Origin: Kiritimatiellia bacterium
Lineage (GTDB): Bacteria > Verrucomicrobiota > Kiritimatiellia > UBA8416 > JADHWI01
NCBI GenBank assembly: GCA_016783565.1
Contig: JADHWI010000007.1
Location: forward strand, 1-64,000
Reading direction: 5' to 3'
DNA: 64,000 nucleotides
The position numbers and the translations under genes are program-made. The notes beneath the pieces were generated by a model that was not told the DNA's origin, searched no databases, and was given only the letters and a program-made list of their open reading frames with translations. This document shows, piece after piece, positions 56,383 to 64,000 of this stretch. Positions within the stretch are counted from its first letter, which is position 1; every line of letters begins with the position of its first letter.

Positions 56383-57171
56383 ATGAAACGCATCATAGCC
56401 ATTGCGTATGTTGTGTGGCTGAATCTTCTGAGAAAGAAGGATCTTTACGTTCTGTTCATCCTGCTTGCGGCCCTTCTGGTCACACTGGTCTCCCTCAATA
56501 TCTTTGGCTTGGGCCATGCTACCGGCTACGTAAAAGACATCGGTCTGTTACTCACATGGATCTTCGGATGGATCCTCTCGATCAGCATCACGGCCCGACA
56601 ATTACCGACAGAAGAATCAAGGCGAACCATTTTTCCCCTGCTCGCCAAGCCTTTAACGCGCGGACAATTGATTATGGGAAAATGGGTTGGTTCCTGGAGC
56701 GTCGTCTCAACGGCTACCGCTGCTTTCTACGCCCTGACCTACTTAATCGTCGTCGGTATGGGAGGACACCTCACCGCACCCGTCCTCGTTCAAGGGTTTG
56801 TGCTGCATGCAACAGCTTTGGGAGTCGTATGCGCAATGGCGTTGGTTTTCTCTACACGAATGAACAGTGATGCCGCTTGTACGTTAACGTATGTACTGTC
56901 CGGCGCCTCTTTCCTGGTTGTTCCGCGAATTCCGCAATTGATGGCCAAGGAAACGGGGTTAGGATCCGACCTTCTGCTGATCCTATATAATTTTCTGCCT
57001 CACTTCGAAGCCTTCGATATACGCCGACGCATCGTCCATGACTATGGACGAATGCCTTCAGGTCTTTTCGCGCTCTCGCTGCTCTATGGAATAGTGCTTA
57101 TCGCATCACTTCTGTTGATTGCGTGGATCGCATATAGGAAAAAACACTTTTCAAGGGGCAGCATGTTGTAA
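56383..57171 (+). CDS. ABC-2 type permease
   Basis: The membrane part of the exporter, 262 residues from the ATG at 56383 (ACGGGAG ribosome region), with about six helices; the hydrophobic segments match ABC-2 permeases. An in-frame start at 56281 would overlap the ATPase gene. The exported substrate is unknown. Followed 75 bp later by the TPR gene. Confidence 0.88.
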   Translation: MKRIIAIAYVVWLNLLRKKDLYVLFILLAALLVTLVSLNIFGLGHATGYVKDIGLLLTWIFGWILSISITARQLPTEESRRTIFPLLAKPLTRGQLIMGKWVGSWSVVSTATAAFYALTYLIVVGMGGHLTAPVLVQGFVLHATALGVVCAMALVFSTRMNSDAACTLTYVLSGASFLVVPRIPQLMAKETGLGSDLLLILYNFLPHFEAFDIRRRIVHDYGRMPSGLFALSLLYGIVLIASLLLIAWIAYRKKHFSRGSML

Positions 57172-57246
57172 CGACGGTAGTCATAGCACCATGGTTTTCG
57201 CTACGCGTGCAGGACAACGACAACACACACCAGACAACGGAACCCT

Positions 57247-58152
57247 ATGACCAGGATACGACAGCATAAACTGACCCCATGGGTAAGCATTGCCATCCTT
57301 TGGACGGCCGTATTCATCCTGTCCTGTCGACTCCTTCCGGGAGTGGCCGCAACGAGCAATTCCAACCAACCCTCGCTGGCTACTGCCGTTTTTGGGGAAA
57401 CGCGCCACGTTCTCGCCAGGCAATTCTATGAACTGGCGGACCAACAATTTCATAGAGGGGTTCCACACCTTCAGGAACGTAAATTCGAGAATGGTTTTTT
57501 TATGCGACTGCAACTTGCAGCCAAACCCGAAGAGCATTTGCACCTTGGACATGATGACATCAAGGAGATGATGCCCTGGTTATGGATGAGTCTCCGCATG
57601 AACCCGCAAGACATCGAGTCTTATCGCGTCACCGCCTACTGGCTTGCAACCGCTGCAAACCAGTTTGACGAGGCGCAGAAAGTACTCAAAGAGGCCCAAC
57701 AAAACAACCCTTACCAATACCAGATTCAACTGGACCGGGGACGACTCTACCTACAGATGGATCAGCGCGAGCTCGCAGTTCAACGCTTCGATGCAGCCCT
57801 TCGCTTCCTTCCGAGAACCACAGGAATTGATGAATCCCTCATTAAGCTCGAAACTGCAGAAATACTCATGTATCGCTCTTTACTGCATGAGGCTTCCGGC
57901 GAAACCGATAGTGCCATTGCCCTGCTGAAAGTCATCACGCGTCTCTTTCCAGAGCGCACGCAACTATTGCAACGGATCGAAGCGCTCAATAATCATACAC
58001 CCCCCAAGCGCTCGGCACAGGACTTGCTTAATGCCATGCTGCGCGCATCAAGCGAACATAAATGTCAGCGCACACACACAGAAGAGGCTACGGGGCAGGA
58101 TTGTGATGGGCATGATCATACACATTGCAGCCATGAGGAACATGATGCATAA
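57247..58152 (+). CDS. Exported TPR protein with His/Cys-rich tail
   Basis: A 301-residue protein. The N-terminus has a membrane segment ending SCRLLPG, which may be a lipoprotein or anchor (Cys at about 27). Residues 95-250 form TPR helices (WMSLRMNPQDIESYRVTAYWL and similar). The tail (about 270-301) is rich in His and Cys (CDGHDHTHCSHEEHDA), able to bind metal ions. It lies downstream of the ABC permease, so may belong to the transporter. Function unknown. Confidence 0.7.
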   Translation: MTRIRQHKLTPWVSIAILWTAVFILSCRLLPGVAATSNSNQPSLATAVFGETRHVLARQFYELADQQFHRGVPHLQERKFENGFFMRLQLAAKPEEHLHLGHDDIKEMMPWLWMSLRMNPQDIESYRVTAYWLATAANQFDEAQKVLKEAQQNNPYQYQIQLDRGRLYLQMDQRELAVQRFDAALRFLPRTTGIDESLIKLETAEILMYRSLLHEASGETDSAIALLKVITRLFPERTQLLQRIEALNNHTPPKRSAQDLLNAMLRASSEHKCQRTHTEEATGQDCDGHDHTHCSHEEHDA

Positions 58153-58201
58153 TATGAACAGGAATAGAGCCTGCATAGCCGAACAGCGGGATGTGTGAAT
58201 C

Positions 58202-59008
58202 GTGTATCTTGACTACTACAACCTGAATGAACTCCCTTTCAACATCACGCCAAATCCACGCTTTCTGTATTTCTCTCAACAACACAAAGACGCCTTTGAC
58301 CACCTTGTCTTTGGCATCAAACATCGTCGGGGATTTATTGAACTCACTGGTGAAGTCGGATCGGGGAAAACCACGCTGTGTCGCGCAGTACTCGCCTCCC
58401 TGGACCGCTCGGTTGAAACCGCGCTGGTCCTGAATCCGTCCTTAACCGAAACCCAACTTCTGCGCGCCATGCTTAACGACTTTGGCCTCGAAGTACGCGG
58501 TCGGGATCGACTGGCATACATTGAAAAACTCAATGCATTTCTTCTGGATCGCAACAAGCAAGGCATGAATGTGGCTCTGGTCATCGACGAAGCACAGGAC
58601 CTATCGCCACAGGTCATGGAGCAAGTGCGCCTGCTATCCAATCTGGAAACAGATCGCCATAAACTAATCCAAATCGTATTGTGCGGACAACCTGAGTTGA
58701 AACAACGTCTGGCACGTCCGGACCTGCGCCAGCTACGCCAACGCATCACGATTCGCTACCACTTGAATCCGCTTTCCCTACACGATACGGCAGGATACAT
58801 CAGCCACAGACTCACTATAGCTGGCGCAAATGGATCGCTAACGTTCTCATCCCCAGCCTTGAAAAGAGTTCACAAATACTGCAAGGGATGTCCTCGCGTA
58901 ATCAACGCACTTTGTGACCATGCCCTGCTGGCAGGATACGTGGCACAAACCCATACGATTGACCCGAAATGTATAGACAAAGCCATTAAGCAGCTGGAGG
59001 GATCCTAA
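58202..59008 (+). CDS. ExeA-like AAA ATPase (secretion/pilus)
   Basis: A 268-residue ATPase with GTG start. Walker A is GEVGSGKTT (50-58), Walker B LVIDEAQDL near 130. It matches the N-terminal part of ExeA/GspA and MshM without the peptidoglycan-binding part. Its stop overlaps the start of the GspB-like gene (TAATG), so they work together, as ExeA/ExeB do in type II secretion. Confidence 0.85.
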   Translation: MYLDYYNLNELPFNITPNPRFLYFSQQHKDAFDHLVFGIKHRRGFIELTGEVGSGKTTLCRAVLASLDRSVETALVLNPSLTETQLLRAMLNDFGLEVRGRDRLAYIEKLNAFLLDRNKQGMNVALVIDEAQDLSPQVMEQVRLLSNLETDRHKLIQIVLCGQPELKQRLARPDLRQLRQRITIRYHLNPLSLHDTAGYISHRLTIAGANGSLTFSSPALKRVHKYCKGCPRVINALCDHALLAGYVAQTHTIDPKCIDKAIKQLEGS

Positions 59009-60054
59009 TGAGCCTCATTCAGGAAGCATTGCGAAAACAACAAGAAGAAATGGACGCAGCCCAGACAAGTCCGGGTGATGCACAACCAGAACAGCCACAA
59101 GAACAAGAAACGCCCATAAAACGCTCGGCATTGCGCACAAAGCCTCTCGCCGCAAAAGAACCCCAGACTTCCACAGATGCGACAAGCGAACCCGCCCAGG
59201 AAGCGCACACTGAGGAGACACCCTCCCCCGCCACGCTGAAACCCCGAGTAACCCCAACCAGCGAGAAAGATGCCGATAAAGAAGAAACACCAACGCAGGG
59301 TAAAAAAACACGCGACGACCAGGAAAAGGGGGAAAAGGAAACTTCAATTTGGCCGAGCTTGCTGGGCGCGTTGGCGTTTCTAACCGTCATAGCCCTTCTT
59401 CTATATGGCTCATGGTATGGCTACCTGATGCTCCGAAGAGGACAGGAGACCAGCGAAGTGAGCGAATCAACTCCACCACAGGAGATCGACGAAGTCGTTG
59501 CAGACGCCCCAGCGCCAACGCCCGACGCTCCTGTACCGAGCGCAACCGTGCCCGTGGCTTCTGATCCCCCCCAAAAAGAAGATGTTGCCATTCCCGAGCC
59601 AGAGGTAGTCGAACCAGTCGCGGAAGTCGTCGATCTTCCAGAGCCTCCCATTGAGGTTATCGCGCCGGAACCACCCGTCATACCAACGACAGATATCGAA
59701 CCGGAGGCACCGATAGTAGTCGACACACCAACAGTGGAGCCACCGCCAGAGCCACCTCCTGTTGCGCCATCAACCACATCAGACACAACAAGCCCAGCCG
59801 TAAAACCCTCACCTGCAGTTACTCCCTCCCCAACGAAACAACCACAACCCGCAGAAAAGGAACCATGGCCAGCCCTGACCCTGGATGGATTTGTCGGCCG
59901 CGGAAGAAGTGGTACGGCAGTCTTGAATGGCGAAATAGTCCCTGTGGGCAACACGATTCAGGACGTTGAAGTCATGCTCATCGAAAGCCGTAGCGTGATC
60001 CTGAAATACAACGGTCAACTACGTAGAATCCGACGCGGACAAACCACGGACTGA
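59008..60054 (+). CDS. GspB/ExeB-like membrane protein
   Basis: A 348-residue protein. The N-terminus MSLIQEALRKQQEEM is typical of GspB. One membrane helix at about 115-134. A long Pro/Glu/Val-rich periplasmic spacer follows, and the C-terminal domain (WPALTLDGFVGRGRSGTAVLNGEI ... LKYNGQLRRIRRG, in short pieces) is the GspB/PilP-like fold. It partners the ATPase upstream to place the secretin (known role of ExeAB). Confidence 0.8.
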   Translation: MSLIQEALRKQQEEMDAAQTSPGDAQPEQPQEQETPIKRSALRTKPLAAKEPQTSTDATSEPAQEAHTEETPSPATLKPRVTPTSEKDADKEETPTQGKKTRDDQEKGEKETSIWPSLLGALAFLTVIALLLYGSWYGYLMLRRGQETSEVSESTPPQEIDEVVADAPAPTPDAPVPSATVPVASDPPQKEDVAIPEPEVVEPVAEVVDLPEPPIEVIAPEPPVIPTTDIEPEAPIVVDTPTVEPPPEPPPVAPSTTSDTTSPAVKPSPAVTPSPTKQPQPAEKEPWPALTLDGFVGRGRSGTAVLNGEIVPVGNTIQDVEVMLIESRSVILKYNGQLRRIRRGQTTD

Positions 60055-60094
60055 CAACCCGAGGAGGAGAGAGACAACAGGAAGAACACACCAC

Positions 60095-60967
60095 TCACGA
60101 CTCTTCGAAATCGTCTTCTTCCATTGTCTGCTGATAACGCTTTAAAAGGGCGTCAAACTCTGATGGTCGGGCCAGGTAAAAGTGGCATTTCTTACCACTC
60201 ACCTGTTCCACATCCAAGCGTAACTGAGGATCAAACGGGTTAAGTAATGCCACAAGCAAATCCTCGGTAACCGACTCAAATCCAATGGCTCCACGCACCG
60301 AGCAAAACTGTAGCGGCAGCAACTTTACGGCCTGAAACTGAAATTCGATATCCATAAGAGAAATAAAAGGAGTTGCGCTGTCTCGAACAAGCGCACTCAT
60401 GATTCTGTCAATTCCCTTGAAAGCTCTCGCCTCAAGAACATGCAATACTGAAACCGTAGCATCATCATCTACAGAAGAAAGTTCAGTCAAGTCCTGCACC
60501 ACACTGGCATATTCATCCTGAGTCAGCTCTCCCGACTCCATGAGATTCCACGCCAAGGATAGTTCCTCAGCAACTTTAAACTGGCAGAGAGCATCTATAT
60601 CCACCTCCTCTGCGGTCGATGCTCCCGGATCGGATGCGCTCGACGAAATCTCATCCATACTACCCGCAACCAAGGTCCTTATGCGCGACTGTAGCTCACC
60701 GATTCTCTCGTCAGCTTCGTATGGTGTTAACTTCTCAAGCAACTCTACAGCGGCAGCAACATCTTCCTGCTTAAGCAGGATGCTCCCCAGGCGCACCAGG
60801 TAATCGATTGCCTTTGCGTGATCACCAATCTCCCCATACGCATGCGCCAACACAGCTAGAGATGCCGTGTCCTCCGGCATCGCTTCAAGAATCTGTTCAA
60901 AGGCAGCGATCGCTTCCCATACATCATTTTCACCGCTGGCTTCTGGCTGTTGTGCTTCCGTTGTCAT
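60095..60967 (-). CDS. TPR protein with diverged GspE N-terminal (MshEN-like) domain
   Basis: I choose the ATG at 60967 (MTTEAQQ), 290 residues; a start at 60988 adds seven. Residues 15-100 are TPR helices (AIAAFEQILEAMPEDTASLAVLAHAYGEIGDHAKAI). Residues 215-285 (LLPLQFCSVRGAIGFESV ... LLVALLNPFDPQLRLDVEQVSGKKCHFYLA, in pieces) look like the N-terminal domain of GspE/PilB-type ATPases: AVLNPF/ALLNPFDP and SG(K) positions. It lies next to pilB but in the opposite direction. Confidence 0.55.
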   Translation of the reverse strand: MTTEAQQPEASGENDVWEAIAAFEQILEAMPEDTASLAVLAHAYGEIGDHAKAIDYLVRLGSILLKQEDVAAAVELLEKLTPYEADERIGELQSRIRTLVAGSMDEISSSASDPGASTAEEVDIDALCQFKVAEELSLAWNLMESGELTQDEYASVVQDLTELSSVDDDATVSVLHVLEARAFKGIDRIMSALVRDSATPFISLMDIEFQFQAVKLLPLQFCSVRGAIGFESVTEDLLVALLNPFDPQLRLDVEQVSGKKCHFYLARPSEFDALLKRYQQTMEEDDFEES

Positions 60968-61140
60968 GAGTACATTAATATGTATCAAAGCATATCGCTA
61001 AATCCAACACGAAACTCACCAAGGAGTTCTCAAGCGTTTTTCTTTCTTTTTCGACCTTTCTTGGTTTAGAATCTGCTTCATTAGACAGAAGTACTGAAAA
61101 GCGAGTATACATTTTAATAATGTTCGCAGGAGCAGGCCTT

Positions 61141-62853
61141 ATGGCAGTTGAACAAGCAAGAGACCGAATATCACGAATTCTTCTTCAACGTGGTGCAATT
61201 GATGAAGAGACCCTTGGAGAAGCCGCAACCGAAGCAAAAGCAAAGGGAATCAGGCTTGAGAAACATCTAACCGAACGCGGTCTGGTACGCAACACGGACA
61301 TGACGTTGGCCATGGCAGAATATCTGCACATGCCCCCAATTACTCTGTCTCATTTCACTCCTAATTCTCAAGTCCTGGCGCTACTTCCAAAAGAAACCGT
61401 GACACAACGCTCCGCCATCCCTGTATCCCGCGTGGGCAACTCTCTAACCGTAGCCGTCGCCGATCCGTTTGATCTCGTCGCCATCGATGAAGTCCGAGCA
61501 CTAACCGGGTTGCAAATCATGCCTGTTATTGCTTCGGAAGATGACATCGATGCTGCGCTTGCACGCATTTTTGCCCAGACCTCTGAGGGTTTGGACATGG
61601 AAGAACTCATGCGCGAAGGCGAAGGCGACATCGAGGTCGTCGACGAATCGGAAGAGCAGCAGAGCCTGGACGAGATGCTGGAAAAAGCCGAAGGCGCTCC
61701 GGTCATCCGCATGGTAAACATGATGCTGGTGGAAGCGTTGCGCACCGGGGCCAGCGATATCCATATCGAACCTATGGAAAAACAGGTACGACTACGCTAC
61801 CGCATTGACGGACAGCTTCAAGAGCGACCCGGGCCACCCAAGAATCTGCAAAATGCCGTAATTTCACGTGTTAAGATCATGTCCGATCTCGATATCGCAG
61901 AACGGCGAAAACCTCAAGATGGTCGCTTCAACATTAAGGCTCTGGGTAAAGAGATCGATTTGCGTGTCAGCATTCTGCCTACCGTCTTCGGCGAAAAGGT
62001 CGTGATGCGTATCCTGGATAAGACCAGCCTGGCAGGCAGCCTGTCGCATCTTGGACTCGATGATCACTCGTTCAAAGCCATGCAATACGCAATTGAACAG
62101 CCACACGGGATCATCCTGGTCACCGGACCAACGGGAAGCGGAAAAACCACGACACTATACAGCTGCCTCCAGGAACTCAACCAACCGGATGTCAACATCA
62201 TCACCTGCGAAGATCCTGTAGAATACCAGCTCCATGGCATCAATCAGGTCCAGATCAACTCAGAAGTAGGACTCTCGTTCTCATCTGCCCTGCGTTCCAT
62301 TCTACGACAGGACCCCGACATTGTACTCGTGGGGGAAATCCGTGATAGCGAAACGGCACAAATTGCCATCAAAGCTGCCCTGACGGGTCACATGGTGCTG
62401 AGCACACTGCACACCAACGATGCCCCGGGTGCTGTAACCCGTCTGATCGATATGGGGGTAGAGCCCTTTATGCTCGGCTCATCATTGGTTCTGGCGCAAG
62501 CACAACGACTCTATCGCAAACTTTGTGCCTCATGCAAAAAGGCGACGACCATTACTCCGGCCATCCTGGAAACAAACAAAATCCCGGCGGACTACTTCGA
62601 GGACAGCAAGGTTTTTCAGGCCACCGGTTGCCCGCGCTGTACCAATGGTTACAAGGGACGAGGCGCCATCATGGAGGTGCTACTCGTGGGCGATGAAATC
62701 CGTCAGGCCATTTTGCAGGGTGCCAACACTGGAGAAATCCGCGAACTGGGAAAGAAAAACGATATGATTTCCCTGAAAGACGCCGGACTATACAGGGTCA
62801 AAATTGGTGAAACATCTCTGGAGGCCGCTCTAGAGGTCACCGGCGGCGAATAA
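61141..62853 (+). CDS. pilB: Type IV pilus/type II secretion ATPase PilB/GspE
   Basis: A 570-residue extension ATPase from the ATG at 61141 (CAGGAG ribosome site). An N-terminal MshEN domain (about 1-150; AVADPFDLVAIDEVRALTG) is followed by the ATPase core: Walker A GPTGSGKT (about 329-336), GEIRDSETAQIA (Walker B), STLHTNDAPG. The zinc-type Cys sets CASC...CPRC lie near residues 465 and 500. It drives pilus or pseudopilus assembly. Upstream of PilC. Confidence 0.92.
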   Translation: MAVEQARDRISRILLQRGAIDEETLGEAATEAKAKGIRLEKHLTERGLVRNTDMTLAMAEYLHMPPITLSHFTPNSQVLALLPKETVTQRSAIPVSRVGNSLTVAVADPFDLVAIDEVRALTGLQIMPVIASEDDIDAALARIFAQTSEGLDMEELMREGEGDIEVVDESEEQQSLDEMLEKAEGAPVIRMVNMMLVEALRTGASDIHIEPMEKQVRLRYRIDGQLQERPGPPKNLQNAVISRVKIMSDLDIAERRKPQDGRFNIKALGKEIDLRVSILPTVFGEKVVMRILDKTSLAGSLSHLGLDDHSFKAMQYAIEQPHGIILVTGPTGSGKTTTLYSCLQELNQPDVNIITCEDPVEYQLHGINQVQINSEVGLSFSSALRSILRQDPDIVLVGEIRDSETAQIAIKAALTGHMVLSTLHTNDAPGAVTRLIDMGVEPFMLGSSLVLAQAQRLYRKLCASCKKATTITPAILETNKIPADYFEDSKVFQATGCPRCTNGYKGRGAIMEVLLVGDEIRQAILQGANTGEIRELGKKNDMISLKDAGLYRVKIGETSLEAALEVTGGE

Positions 62854-62932
62854 GCTGACATAAAACCATCTCGTACCCATAGCGATAAACAGAAAAGTTA
62901 CTTATCCGATATCAGGAGAAGGAGATACAACG

Positions 62933-64000
62933 ATGAGTCCAGTCATGCGTGGGGCAAAAGCCTCTTCCCTATCAGCCGGAAAAAAACAAACGGCAACAAG
63001 TAAAGGCGCCTCAAAAAAGCGCAATTTCAAGGTTGGAAGAGGGCAAAAAGTTCCTGGAGCAAAAAAGATTGTTAACGATCTACTGCCTCAATTTGCCCGA
63101 CAGCTTTCCTCCATGCTCAGCGCAGGCATGCCCATTGTTGCCTGCCTGGAAGCGCTGGAAGAACAGTCAGACAATCCAAGCTTCAGAGCCATCATCAAAC
63201 AACTTTCCAACAGCATTGAAAACGGATCCGCCTTATCAGAGGCACTCCGTCAGTTTCCCAGCGTTTTCGACAATCTTTTCTGCAACATGGTGAAAGGTGG
63301 CGAAACAGGTGGTCAGCTCGCCGAAACCATCGCACGACTGGCTGGATTTCTTGAAGCCAGTGCAAAACTGAAACGTAAAGTCAAATCGGCCATGATGTAC
63401 CCCACCATTGTGCTGTGCATCGCGCTGGCCATTGCCGTGGCTATGATTCTTTTTATTGTCCCGGTTTTCGCCAAAATGTATGAAGATTTCGGCGGCCAAC
63501 TTCCCGGTCCAACGCAATTCCTGGTGGATCTCAGCACAGCGCTTCGACAATACGGCATTTTCTTTGCAGCCGGGATCGTGGCACTCGTCGTGACCTTCAA
63601 AAAATGGAAAGCTTCGCCTTCCGGGGGCTACACCTTTGACGGTCTATTGCTTAAATTCCCAGTATTTGGCGAACTGAATCAAAAGGTCGCCTCAGCACGC
63701 TTTGCACGCACGTTCGGACAATTAATCCGCAGCGGTGTACCTATTTTAGATGCCCTGTCCATTGTCTCCGGAGCAACCGGCAATCTGGTTGCGGCACGCA
63801 TCGTTCTTGAAGCGAAAGAACAAGTGGAAAAGGGTGAACCTCTATCATCCGGGCTGACAAAACAAACCGTTTTCCCCCTGATGCTTGTCCGCATGCTTCA
63901 AGCGGGTGAGAAGACCGGTAAAATTGATGAGATGATGGACAACATCGCAGAGTTCTACGAAGACGAAGTAGACACCATGCTTGCTGGCCTTACCTCCCTT
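62933..64000 (+). CDS. pilC: PilC/GspF membrane platform protein (partial, cut by window end)
   Basis: The 356 codons present have no stop before the window end. The start ATG at 62933 has AGGAGAAGGAG upstream. The N-terminal 45 residues are Lys/Ser-rich and lack the usual extra N-terminal domain start; the core has the family signature GGETGGQLAETIARLA and ...ARFARTFGQLIRSGVPILDAL, with membrane helices near 163-180 and 206-222. Partner of the ATPase upstream. Confidence 0.9.
   Translation, partial: MSPVMRGAKASSLSAGKKQTATSKGASKKRNFKVGRGQKVPGAKKIVNDLLPQFARQLSSMLSAGMPIVACLEALEEQSDNPSFRAIIKQLSNSIENGSALSEALRQFPSVFDNLFCNMVKGGETGGQLAETIARLAGFLEASAKLKRKVKSAMMYPTIVLCIALAIAVAMILFIVPVFAKMYEDFGGQLPGPTQFLVDLSTALRQYGIFFAAGIVALVVTFKKWKASPSGGYTFDGLLLKFPVFGELNQKVASARFARTFGQLIRSGVPILDALSIVSGATGNLVAARIVLEAKEQVEKGEPLSSGLTKQTVFPLMLVRMLQAGEKTGKIDEMMDNIAEFYEDEVDTMLAGLTSL

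Overview
This 64 kb window looks like a chromosome fragment of a Gram-negative bacterium of the PVC superphylum, most likely Kiritimatiellota or Verrucomicrobiota. This is inferred from gene content: a Planctomycetes/Verrucomicrobia-type conserved protein (47576-47989), many large secreted proteins with Ca-binding DxDGDG repeats and a shared C-terminal 'FYRx' module, a complete Rnf complex, TolQ/TolR/TonB-type proteins, and a lysine-rich histone-like protein. No rRNA, tRNA, CRISPR array or phage is visible.

Layout. (1) 0.6-7.6 kb: a minus-strand operon of exported proteins (kelch-repeat protein, SurA/PpiC-like protein, small secreted protein), divergent from a five-haem secreted cytochrome. 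(2) 7.7-10.3 kb: HrpB-type helicase. (3) 10.4-15.6 kb: rnfABCDGE, a ferredoxin:NAD+ oxidoreductase ion pump. (4) 15.7-25.8 kb: four exported-protein genes: two beta-rich proteins and two gingipain-like C25 cysteine peptidases. Two of them have excellent sigma-54 (-24/-12) promoters. The second C25 gene is split by an IS630-family element in a TA site; precise removal restores its frame. (5) 25.9-29.6 kb: a putative RiPP locus directly downstream of the broken peptidase: PqqD-like protein, radical SAM/SPASM enzyme, a 57-residue Cys-containing precursor ending in Ser, an HprK-like kinase and a PF14907-type nucleotidyltransferase. This is the most interesting system in the window. (6) 29.8-39.4 kb: minus-strand housekeeping genes: queE, queC, an aminotransferase, purA, uppS, cdsA, dxr, rseP, ispG, linking isoprenoid, undecaprenol and phospholipid synthesis with envelope proteolysis. 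(7) 39.6-52.8 kb: an ICMT-like methyltransferase, a REC-GAF-GGDEF-REC-HD-GYP protein, an ankyrin/MORN protein, leuS, a small membrane protein, a HIT protein, the PVC protein and a 1578-residue subtilase. (8) 52.8-55.3 kb: ExbB/ExbD/TonB-type genes and the histone-like gene. (9) 55.6-64 kb: an ABC exporter with a TPR lipoprotein-like gene, then type IV pilus/type II secretion genes (ExeA-like ATPase, GspB-like protein, a TPR protein with a diverged GspE N-terminal domain, PilB/GspE and a PilC/GspF cut by the window end).

The window repeatedly links export, cell-surface proteins and envelope energy coupling. Promoters suggest two regimes: sigma-70-type promoters with a recurring TATAGT -10 box, and sigma-54 promoters for some secreted-protein genes. 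Intergenic space carries dispersed hairpin repeats.
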